Below, in pieces: positions 17,187 through 24,927 of a DNA stretch of 64,000 bases. Within the stretch, counting starts at the first letter, position 1. Every line of letters starts with the position of its first letter. The DNA is taken from positions 62,001-126,000 of the forward strand of contig JAJFFH010000050.1 of NCBI GenBank assembly GCA_021776735.1. The letters are read 5' to 3'. The DNA is from Planctomycetota bacterium (GTDB taxonomy: Bacteria > Planctomycetota > PLA2). A model generated the notes under the pieces. It searched no databases. It had not been told where the DNA came from and saw only the letters and a program-made list of their open reading frames with translations. Position numbers and translations under genes: made by a program.

Positions 17187-18506
17187 CTACTGCGCGTCGC
17201 GGAGGTCGTCCGGTCCCATCGCTTCGAGCGGGGACAGTTCGAGCGGACCTTCCGGCGGCGTCTGGCCTGCGGCTTCGTACCACGAGCGATACAGCGCTTC
17301 GAGGGCGGTGCGGCACGTTTCCGGAGACTCGGCGCCTTCGTGGCTCTTGATCGGGGCGTACTCGCGCCGGTCGGCTTCCACGACGGCGATGTTTTGGGCA
17401 CGCGGAAAGACGTCGAACAGGAAACGCTCGAACTTGCAGACCGCGCGGCAGGTCGTCTCCTTGTCCTCGCCGACGCAGTGAACGTTGCGCCGGGCGACAT
17501 GGAGCGGGAGTTGGTCCTGCAGGCTCTCGCGCAGGAACTCAAGCGAAAACGCATGGACGGCGATGCTGCCGAGCGGCCAGCGCAAATCGCCGTCCGTTCC
17601 TGTCGCTGCGGCGTGATCTCCGATCTCGGAGTACTCGATGATTGTGGGACGACCGTCTACGCACAGCATCGTGCCGAGCTTTTCTCCCGGTTCGTGTTTG
17701 CGGATCACCTTGGTCGCGATGGGCGTGTCGGGGCCGTCCACGCGGCCGATCAGGTCGGCATCGACAACGGGTACGAGCGGGTTGTCGATCTGAAACGTGC
17801 AGACCGTGTCGATGCCCGCCTTGTGCCACTCGTCCAGGATGCCGGAGGCGGCGAGAGCTTGGGCGGCGCCGCCGTGGCCGTCCGGGCTTGAGAGCAGGCG
17901 CCTCGGCGTCGCGAGAACGAGTTCGCCGTGCGGGTCGAGCGACGGGAGCGAGTTCTGGCAGGCGAAGCGGAGTTGCTCGCGCGGCGCGCCGAAACAGTCG
18001 TTGAGTTCGAAGAACGCGCGCGTGGCCGCGTCCGTCGTGGCGCTCGTCGTCACCGCGAGCGGAGGCGTGATGCCGTAGTCGAGGCCGGCCCGCGCGAGCT
18101 GCTCGACGAGCACGCGAAACAGGCTGCGCCCGGTACGTGGTCCGATCGGGAACGCCCCCTTCGGCCCGTCCCACTGCAGACGCGAGGCATCCCCGCCGGC
18201 CAGCAGGGCGAAGGCCACCTTGCCGTCGCGCAGGCGCTGCTTCCCGCGGCGAGCCGCCCGCCCGTCCTCGTCGCGTTCGTCTTTCGCTATGTACGGGATC
18301 GTAGTGAGCGCCGACGTCTTGTGTCTGTTCGTTGCCTGGGAGGCGACGCGCCGCAGCCGCCCGAGGACATCGAGATCGAGGTCGGCAAGCTGTTCAAGCA
18401 GGTCGGAGCGGGCGTGCTCGATGAGGGCATCGAGTTGCTTCGCGAGCGTGGTTTGCCCGGCCTCGGCGAGCCGGCTGCGAAGGCGGCGCGCCAGTTTTGC
18501 CCGCAT
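17187..18506 (-). CDS. UDPGP type 1 family nucleotidyltransferase
   Basis: 439 residues with the pyrophosphorylase P-loop LAGGDASRLQWDGPKGAFPI (about residues 101-120), the uridine-binding region around ACQNSLPSLD, and a later FQIDNPLV segment. This eukaryotic-like group (UDP-GlcNAc/UDP-sugar pyrophosphorylases) makes UDP-sugars from UTP and sugar-1-phosphate. The usual GGxGTRL motif is GGDASRL here. It is the last gene of the rpmF-plsX-fab cluster, 6 nt after the fabF stop, so its product may feed envelope glycan or lipid synthesis together with the fatty-acid enzymes. Sugar specificity is not determined. Confidence 0.85.
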   Translation of the reverse strand: MRAKLARRLRSRLAEAGQTTLAKQLDALIEHARSDLLEQLADLDLDVLGRLRRVASQATNRHKTSALTTIPYIAKDERDEDGRAARRGKQRLRDGKVAFALLAGGDASRLQWDGPKGAFPIGPRTGRSLFRVLVEQLARAGLDYGITPPLAVTTSATTDAATRAFFELNDCFGAPREQLRFACQNSLPSLDPHGELVLATPRRLLSSPDGHGGAAQALAASGILDEWHKAGIDTVCTFQIDNPLVPVVDADLIGRVDGPDTPIATKVIRKHEPGEKLGTMLCVDGRPTIIEYSEIGDHAAATGTDGDLRWPLGSIAVHAFSLEFLRESLQDQLPLHVARRNVHCVGEDKETTCRAVCKFERFLFDVFPRAQNIAVVEADRREYAPIKSHEGAESPETCRTALEALYRSWYEAAGQTPPEGPLELSPLEAMGPDDLRDAQ

Positions 18507-18512
18507 GGGCTG

Positions 18513-19754
18513 CTATCCCTCGAAGCGAGCGAGGAGCAGAGCGACGTTGTGCCCGCCGAAGCCCAGGGAGTTGGACAGGCAGTGATCGATCTTGAAGTCG
18601 CGCGCCTCGCCCGGGACATAGTCGAGATCGCAGTCCGGGTCGGGGGTCTCGTAGTTGATCGTCGGATGGACAACGCCATCGGCAAACATTTGCGCGCACA
18701 GGGCCAGCTCGAGGCCGCCGGAGCCGCCCAGGAGGTGGCCCGCCATCGACTTGGTCGAGGAGACGACCAGTTTGTCGGCGTGATCGCCGAACACGCGACG
18801 GATCGCGCGCGTCTCCGCGGCGTCGTTCAGCGGCGTCGAGGTACCGTGCGCGTTGATGTAGTTGATCCGCTCCGGATCCGCGTGGCCGTCGTCCAGCGCG
18901 CGTTGCATCGCCTTGGCGGGACCGTCGCCCTCGGGCATCGGCGCCGTGATGTGGTGGGCGTCGGCGGTCATGCCGAAGCCCTTTACTTCCGCGTAGATGT
19001 GGGCGCCACGTTTCTTCGCGTGCTCGAGCTCCTCGAAGACAAGCATGCCCGCACCCTCGCCCATGACGAAGCCGTCGCGATCCTTGTCGAACGGACGCGA
19101 GGCGGACTGCGGGTCGTCGTTGCGAGTTGACATGGCCCGCATGTTCGAAAAGCCGGCCATGGCCAACTTCGTGACCGTCGCCTCCGCACCCCCGGTGACG
19201 ATGACGTCGTGGTCACCGCGCCGGATCGCGCGCAGCGCGAGTCCCAGGGCGTGGGAAGCCGAGGCGCAGGCCGACGCCGTCACGTAGTTGTCGCCACGCA
19301 GGCCGTGCCGGATCGAGATCTGGCCCGCGAGAGCGTTGATCATCAGCTTCGGAATGAAGTGCGGGGTCACGCGTCGCGCGCCGCGCTCCATCATCACGAG
19401 CTGCTGTTCCTCGATCGTGCTGAGCCCGCCGATGCCCGACCCGCAGATCGTCCCGCAGCGGTCCGGCTGCTCTTTCGAGAAGTCGATCCCGGAGTCCTTG
19501 ACCGCCTCGTCCGCCGCGACGACCCCGAACCGCGTAAACGGGTCGAGCTTTTTCGCGTTCCGCCCGAAGTATGCCTCCGGGTCGAAGTCGCGGACCAGAC
19601 ACGCGATCTGGCAGGACAGCTCGGAAGGATCCCAGCGCTCAATGCGCGCAGCTCCGCTCCGGCCCGCCTTCGCGGCTGCCCAGACGGTATCCAGATCAAG
19701 GCCAAGGGCGCAGATCGCCCCCGCCCCGGTGATCACCACACGGCGCGATGACAT
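18513..19754 (-). CDS. fabF: Beta-ketoacyl-ACP synthase II
   Basis: 413 residues starting RRVVITGAGAICALG. The catalytic triad is visible: Cys in TASACASASHALG, His in NAHGTSTPLND and His in MAGHLLGGSGG. It elongates acyl-ACP by condensation with malonyl-ACP in the cytoplasm. It starts at ATG 19754, 37 nt after the acpP stop, within the fatty-acid cluster. The frame continues upstream over acpP in another phase and that part was rejected. Confidence 0.94.
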   Translation of the reverse strand: MSSRRVVITGAGAICALGLDLDTVWAAAKAGRSGAARIERWDPSELSCQIACLVRDFDPEAYFGRNAKKLDPFTRFGVVAADEAVKDSGIDFSKEQPDRCGTICGSGIGGLSTIEEQQLVMMERGARRVTPHFIPKLMINALAGQISIRHGLRGDNYVTASACASASHALGLALRAIRRGDHDVIVTGGAEATVTKLAMAGFSNMRAMSTRNDDPQSASRPFDKDRDGFVMGEGAGMLVFEELEHAKKRGAHIYAEVKGFGMTADAHHITAPMPEGDGPAKAMQRALDDGHADPERINYINAHGTSTPLNDAAETRAIRRVFGDHADKLVVSSTKSMAGHLLGGSGGLELALCAQMFADGVVHPTINYETPDPDCDLDYVPGEARDFKIDHCLSNSLGFGGHNVALLLARFEG

Positions 19755-19791
19755 GGCATCGTCGTGCCCCCCCGAAAACGGGACGGCGCGG

Positions 19792-20040
19792 CTACTTGGC
19801 GTTCCCTTGGATGTACTGGACCGCTTGGCCCACTGTCTGGATCTTCTCCGCATCCTCATCCGGGATGTTGAGATCGAACTCGTCCTCGAACTCCATGACC
19901 AGTTCCACGGTGTCGAGCGAGTCGGCACCGAGATCCTGGATGAAGGAGGTCTCGTTCGTAATCTTGTCGCGACTCGCGCCCATCTGCTCGCAGACGATCT
20001 CGATGACGCGTTCCTCGATGTTCTTCAGTTCCTCAGCCAT
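19792..20040 (-). CDS. acpP: Acyl carrier protein
   Basis: 82 residues, acidic, with the phosphopantetheine attachment motif [15 protein letters not shown]; Ser of DSL is the modified residue. It carries acyl chains for the Fab enzymes encoded on either side. GGGAGA lies upstream of ATG 20040. Normal length and strong conservation. Confidence 0.96.
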   Translation of the reverse strand: MAEELKNIEERVIEIVCEQMGASRDKITNETSFIQDLGADSLDTVELVMEFEDEFDLNIPDEDAEKIQTVGQAVQYIQGNAK

Positions 20041-20115
20041 TTGGAGTGTCTCCCGACGGTCCGTCGAATCGCCGCCGCCTCAGCGAGGCGACAGGATAGC
20101 TCGTTGACCGTGTCG

Positions 20116-20847
20116 CTACCAGCCCCCGCCGATGGCCATGCCGCCATCCACGGAGATGATTTGCCCTGTGACGAACGAGGCGTCGTCTGACGCAAGAAAC
20201 GCGACGACGCCGGCTACGTCCTCCGGGGTGCCGATTCGGCGAAGCGGGGCGCCCTTGGCCGCCATTTCCGCTACTTCGTCCCCGAGAACCTGTGTCATTT
20301 CGGTCTGGATAAATCCCGGAGCCACCACGTTTGCGGTGACGTTTCGAGAACCGAGTTCTTTAGCGATCGAGCGGGTCAGCGAGATGAGGCCGCCTTTGCT
20401 CGCCGCGTAATTTGCCTGTCCGGCGTTGCCCGTAAGGCCCACGATCGACGAGACCGTGATGATGCGCCCCGACCGCTGCCTCATGAATTGGCGATAAAAC
20501 GCCTGAATCATGCGGAATGTACCCGACAGATTGACGTCGAGCACGCTGTCCCAATCCGTCGCGTCCATGCCCAGCGCGAGCTGATCGCGCGTGATGCCCG
20601 CGTTGCAGACCAGCACGTCGCAGCGACCGAAATCGGCGACGACAGCCTTCGCAACGTCCTTGGCATCCCCCGCGTAGCCTTTGCAGCGGTCGCTTTCAAG
20701 CGAACGCGCCGCGTCCTCGGCACGCTCGGCCGTGGTCGCCGTCAGGGCGACGGACGCACCGTCGCCGAGGAATCGGCGCACGATCTCGCGGCCGATGCCA
20801 CGCGAGCCGCCGGTAACCAGCACAACCTTGTCGGAAAAATCAGCCAT
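20116..20847 (-). CDS. fabG: 3-oxoacyl-ACP reductase
   Basis: 243 residues, short-chain dehydrogenase fold: TGGSRGIG nucleotide-binding loop near residue 12, NAG motif (VCNAGITRDQL), catalytic Ser (TVSSIVG) and YAASKGG carrying Tyr and Lys. It reduces 3-oxoacyl-ACP with NADPH. Its 5' end overlaps the fabD 3' end by 8 nt. Confidence 0.95.
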   Translation of the reverse strand: MADFSDKVVLVTGGSRGIGREIVRRFLGDGASVALTATTAERAEDAARSLESDRCKGYAGDAKDVAKAVVADFGRCDVLVCNAGITRDQLALGMDATDWDSVLDVNLSGTFRMIQAFYRQFMRQRSGRIITVSSIVGLTGNAGQANYAASKGGLISLTRSIAKELGSRNVTANVVAPGFIQTEMTQVLGDEVAEMAAKGAPLRRIGTPEDVAGVVAFLASDDASFVTGQIISVDGGMAIGGGW

Positions 20848-21745
20848 CGAGGGTCTCCATGGTGCGTCCGCGGTCCACCTTCTTGACGAGTCCGGTCAGA
20901 ACCCGCCCCGGGCTCGCTTCGATGAACCGCTCGGCTCCGTCGGTGATCGCGCGCCGGATCGACGCCTCAAACAGCACCGGCGACGTGAGCTGTGAGACCA
21001 GGTTCCGGCGCAGAACCGACGGATCCCGGCTCGGCTCCGCATCGACGTTGCTGATGACCGGAAACCGCGCCTCGCGAAACGGGGCCGCGTCGATCGCCTG
21101 CTCGAGCCGCGAACGGGCCGGCTCCATGATCGGCGAGTGAAACGCCCCCGCGACCGGGAGCCGAAACCGCTTGCGAAGTCCCTGCTCGGCGGCGACGGCC
21201 TCCGCACGGTCCAGCGCCGCCAGATCGCCGCTGATGACGACCTGACTCGGCGCATTGAGGTTGGCCACGACGCACACACCGCCGTCCGAAGTTGCCGCGG
21301 CACAGACGGACTCGGCGGTCTCGCGGTCTGTCCCGAGCATCGTCATGCTGGACGGCACGGCGTCGCTCGCGGCCTGCATGGCCTCGCCGCGCAGCCGCAC
21401 GAGGCGCAGCGCGTCCTCGAGTTCAAGTACGCCAGCAGCCCAAAGCGCGGTGTACTCGCCGAGGCTGAGCCCCAGAGCGACACCAAATGCATCCGGGTCG
21501 ATCCGCCCGTCTTCGGCCGCCGCCGCAAGGCTCGCGGCGGAAGTCGCCAGGATCGCGGGCTGGCAGATGTCGGTACGCGTAAGCTTCTCCGCGGGCCCCT
21601 CGGCGCACAAGGCGAGGAGGTCGAACCCGAGTGCTTCCGCGCTCCGCGTGAACACGTCTCGCGCGGCCGCGGAGGCTTCGACCCACGGCACGCCCATGCC
21701 GACTTTTTGGGCCCCCTGGCCCGGGCAGAGCAGCGCGACCGTCAT
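20840..21745 (-). CDS. fabD: Malonyl-CoA:ACP transacylase
   Basis: 301 residues from ATG 21745, which overlaps the plsX stop (ATGA). It has LCPGQGAQKVGM at the N-terminus, the nucleophile Ser in ALGLSLGEYTAL and the catalytic His in AGAFHSPIM. In most FabD proteins the nucleophile motif reads GHSLGEY; here the first His is Leu, while the true catalytic His is intact. It loads malonyl groups onto ACP. Confidence 0.93.
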   Translation of the reverse strand: MTVALLCPGQGAQKVGMGVPWVEASAAARDVFTRSAEALGFDLLALCAEGPAEKLTRTDICQPAILATSAASLAAAAEDGRIDPDAFGVALGLSLGEYTALWAAGVLELEDALRLVRLRGEAMQAASDAVPSSMTMLGTDRETAESVCAAATSDGGVCVVANLNAPSQVVISGDLAALDRAEAVAAEQGLRKRFRLPVAGAFHSPIMEPARSRLEQAIDAAPFREARFPVISNVDAEPSRDPSVLRRNLVSQLTSPVLFEASIRRAITDGAERFIEASPGRVLTGLVKKVDRGRTMETLDG

Positions 21746-22731
21746 ACGCTGCCCTCCCGTTGCTGGCCCCCGAGGCCGGCCACGATCTTGTCGTTGACGT
21801 GATGGTCGATCGCGCGCGCGCAAGCAAGGACCGCGTTGCCGACCGCCCGCCGCTCGGAGCGCCCGTGGCAGATCATGACCGCGCCATCCACGCCCAGCAG
21901 GGGTGCGCCGCCGAATTCGGCGTAGTCGAACTTGCCCAGTGCCTTGGCTCTGTCACCCGAACCCATCAGGCTTTTGAAGGTGCCCAAGAGCATCTCGGCG
22001 AGCCCTTCCGCCGACTTCAGGATGATGTTGCCGACAAAGCCGTCCGCAACGGCCACCTCGCAGGCGCCACCGAACAGGCCGCGCCCCTCGATGTTGCCTG
22101 CAAAGTGCACCTGCTTGTCCGCGCGCAGCAGTTGCGCCGCGTCCTTGGTGAGGTGGATGCCCTTGGTCTCCTCCTCGCCGATGGACACGAGCCCGACGCG
22201 CGGGTCCGCGATGCCGTACACCTCGCGGTAGAAGTTCGCGCCCATGACCGCGTACTGTGCAAGGTGGTGCGGCCGGCAGTTCGGGTTGGCGCCGGCATCG
22301 ATGAGCAGGCAGACGCCCTTTTCGTTTTGCGCCGGCAGCGGAACCGCAATCCCGGGTCGTCGAACGCCGGACAGGCGCTTGAGCGACATCGTCGCCGCCG
22401 CGACCGCAGCACCGGTGGAGCCCGCCGCCACGATGCCGTCGGCTTCGCCCTGACGGACCAGCCCCATCGCCCGCAGGATCGAAGCGTCGGGATGGGCGCG
22501 CAATGCCTCGACGGGCTTGGCGTCCATGCCGATGACGTCGCTCGCGTGAACAACCGCAACGCGCTCTCCGAGGCCATCATCGTCCAGCTCGGACAGCTCG
22601 GCGCGAATCTGCTCCTCGTGCCCGACCAAGACAACCGTCAGGTCATCATCGGACCGGGCAGCGTCCAGCGCTCCAGCGACCAGCTCGCGGGGAGCGTGAT
22701 CGCCCCCCATGGCATCCACTGCCACCCGCAA
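21742..22731 (-). CDS. plsX: Phosphate acyltransferase PlsX
   Basis: 329 residues, beginning RVAVDAMGGDHAP and containing the family stretches VAAGSTGA and DGFVGNIILK. It converts acyl-ACP to acyl-phosphate, linking fatty-acid synthesis to phospholipid synthesis at the membrane. The start is TTG at 22731, with GAGG from the end of rpmF about 9 nt upstream. It lies 11 nt after rpmF, the classic rpmF-plsX-fab order. Confidence 0.94.
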   Translation of the reverse strand: MRVAVDAMGGDHAPRELVAGALDAARSDDDLTVVLVGHEEQIRAELSELDDDGLGERVAVVHASDVIGMDAKPVEALRAHPDASILRAMGLVRQGEADGIVAAGSTGAAVAAATMSLKRLSGVRRPGIAVPLPAQNEKGVCLLIDAGANPNCRPHHLAQYAVMGANFYREVYGIADPRVGLVSIGEEETKGIHLTKDAAQLLRADKQVHFAGNIEGRGLFGGACEVAVADGFVGNIILKSAEGLAEMLLGTFKSLMGSGDRAKALGKFDYAEFGGAPLLGVDGAVMICHGRSERRAVGNAVLACARAIDHHVNDKIVAGLGGQQREGSV

Positions 22732-22742
22732 GGCGCGCTACC

Positions 22743-22922
22743 TCACTCCTCGGTGTCGAACGACAGCTTCTCGTTGTAGTAGCCGCAGTTCTGGCAGATG
22801 CGATGGGGCAGGCCCTGGGTATTGCAACGCGGGCACGGCCGAAGCCGCGCCGGAACCAAGGCGTGATGAGAACGCCGAGTCCGCGTGCGCGAGTGGGATT
22901 TCTTTCTCTTGGGTACAGCCAT
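22743..22922 (-). CDS. rpmF: 50S ribosomal protein L32
   Basis: 59 residues: the N-terminus AVPKRKKSHSRTRTRRSHH is the standard L32 opening and CPRCN plus CQNCG give the four-cysteine zinc-ribbon form. It is a structural protein of the large ribosomal subunit. It is the first gene of the minus-strand lipid cluster; the DUF177 (YceD) gene that often precedes it is absent, replaced upstream by the end of a beta-lactamase-family gene. Confidence 0.95.
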   Translation of the reverse strand: MAVPKRKKSHSRTRTRRSHHALVPARLRPCPRCNTQGLPHRICQNCGYYNEKLSFDTEE

Positions 22923-23011
22923 GGCGAAACCGACAACGTTAGCGCTGGGGCGTTGATCTGTCCAGCAACGGGAAGCGCACCTGAAAAAAGCGGACGGACG
23001 GCGACGTCTCG

Positions 23012-24763
23012 CTAACGCGGCGGGGCCGGAACCTTCGCCGCGGCGATCGGGAAACGAGCGGTTTGGCCGCCGGGGCGATCCAGCAAGATTGCCCCCTTTT
23101 CAAAGCGAATCGCGACGCCCGGGCGAGCGCTCCCCCACGAAATCCAGGAAAAAGTCGTGAAACGGCCGTTGCCGACCGGCTGGACGGCTCGGGAAACCGA
23201 ATAGCGCGGGCCGTTGAGATCGAAAATGTTGAGCTTGCCGTCCTGCAGCACGACCTTGACCCGCGGCATGCCCCGGGCGTGGCGCAGCTCGACCAGGACG
23301 CTCGTGCGCCCCCGACCGATCGTCCGGGCGCCGATTACGCGCATGCCGTCGAACGCCCCCCACCGTTTCACATGGGCGGGCCAGATGAGCGTGACCAGAT
23401 GATCCGGCCAAGTCGTCGGGATCCCGGCCATGAGAATCTTCTCGATCGGCGCCGCGTCGCCCCGACGGGTAGCCTCGATGACCCCGATCGCCGCCTTGAC
23501 CGGACCTTCCGAGACGGGCTTCGCACCGAGGACTTCGCACGCCTTGCGCCCGTCGCCATACACCCGCAGACCTCCGTCGGCGCGTTCGACCAGGATGCGG
23601 TTTTTTTTGTCGATCACGTAGCTGCCCGCGTAACCGTCCAGGGTCTTTTGGTCGAGCGAGACCAGGGCTGGCGGCATCGGGTAGGACGGTTTTTGGCCAA
23701 AGAGAAGCGCTTCCAGGTTCCAGGCAACGGTGTAGAGCGGAATGCCCTCGACGTTGCACATCACGATGATCGTCGCGTCCTCGTCGGGAAACCGCTGCAT
23801 CTGCATGTGAAAGCCGCGCACGTCTCCGCCGTGACCGACGCGACGGGTCTGTCGCTTGGTCGGTGCGATGCCCCAGCCCAGGCCGTAGTGCTTTGTGACG
23901 GCGGTCTGCATGAGCTTGACCGACGCCGGCAACAACACGCGTCCGGCGTGCAACGCGTCCATGAACTGCAGCAGTTCCTTCGCAGACAAGACGATGCCGC
24001 CCATCCCGCGGTACTGGTATCCGTAGCTGCCGTACGGATGGCCGGCCGCCTTGCGGACCGCGGTCTTCCCGCTGTACCCGACCGCTTGTCGCGGAAGGTC
24101 CGTATCACCGGTAAACCCGGCCGATTTCAAACCCGCCGGCTCGAACAGGTGTTTTTGGCAAAAGTCCATATACGACCGGCCGCTCGCGCGCTCGACGATG
24201 CCGGCCAAGAGCGCGTAGCCGCCGTTCCAGTACTCAAACGACACCCCGGGTTGTCGCGCCGGTCTCGCTCGAAGATATCCGCGCACGGCTTGTCCGAGAT
24301 CCGGACCGCGGCCGCCCCCCGCGGATCGCGGCATGCCGGACCTGTGGCTGAGCAGATGCCGCACCGTGATCGCGCGCTTGTCCTCGGGCACGTCCGGCAG
24401 ATGCTTCGCGATGGAGTCGTCGAGCGCCAGCTTGCCCTGCTCCACGAGTTTCATGACCGCACAGGCCGTAAACGGCTTGGTCGCGGACGCGATCTCAAAC
24501 AGTGTGTCGGGCGTGTTCGGCACGCGTGCCTTGCGGTCCGCCATTCCATAGCCCCGCGCCACAACGGTCTGCCCCTTGCGCACGATCAACACGCTGCCCG
24601 AAAACCCGAAGCGCGCGCAGGCGGACAGGTAGGCCTCGATCGCCTTCGCCGCCCCCGACATCTTGGACGCCTTGGGTGCATCGGAGGCCTTGTCCTCCGC
24701 GACGGCACGCCGGGCAGGACCAAACAGAAGCAGACCAAGGAGTACGGTCGCGAGCGCGCGCAT
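23012..24763 (-). CDS. Secreted beta-lactamase-family serine hydrolase
   Basis: 583 residues. ATG 24763 has GGAGG 6 nt upstream and gives a signal peptide (MRALATVLLGLLLFGPARRAVA). The catalytic class C-like motifs are SATK near residue 91, YWN near 173 and HGG near 304. The family covers class C beta-lactamases, D-aminopeptidases, esterases and penicillin-binding proteins. The additional 200-residue C-terminal part contains beta-rich sequence with LVELRHARGMPRVKVVLQDG and may be a lipocalin-like or substrate domain. Substrate unknown; located in the periplasm. A dispersed motif variant lies just after its stop (22995-23005). Confidence 0.83.
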   Translation of the reverse strand: MRALATVLLGLLLFGPARRAVAEDKASDAPKASKMSGAAKAIEAYLSACARFGFSGSVLIVRKGQTVVARGYGMADRKARVPNTPDTLFEIASATKPFTACAVMKLVEQGKLALDDSIAKHLPDVPEDKRAITVRHLLSHRSGMPRSAGGGRGPDLGQAVRGYLRARPARQPGVSFEYWNGGYALLAGIVERASGRSYMDFCQKHLFEPAGLKSAGFTGDTDLPRQAVGYSGKTAVRKAAGHPYGSYGYQYRGMGGIVLSAKELLQFMDALHAGRVLLPASVKLMQTAVTKHYGLGWGIAPTKRQTRRVGHGGDVRGFHMQMQRFPDEDATIIVMCNVEGIPLYTVAWNLEALLFGQKPSYPMPPALVSLDQKTLDGYAGSYVIDKKNRILVERADGGLRVYGDGRKACEVLGAKPVSEGPVKAAIGVIEATRRGDAAPIEKILMAGIPTTWPDHLVTLIWPAHVKRWGAFDGMRVIGARTIGRGRTSVLVELRHARGMPRVKVVLQDGKLNIFDLNGPRYSVSRAVQPVGNGRFTTFSWISWGSARPGVAIRFEKGAILLDRPGGQTARFPIAAAKVPAPPR

Positions 24764-24927
24764 GGAGAACCTCCGGGGGAGTTGGGAACAGGACATTACC
24801 CCTCCCTAGTCGTACGCGCGGACTTTTCCTTCGGAGTTAGCCGGAGTTGCGCGGAGTCGGCGGAGTTCGAGCGCGATCTTTGAAATCGATCCGTGGAATC
24901 GCAGAGGCTTCCGGCGACCCGCGCGGG

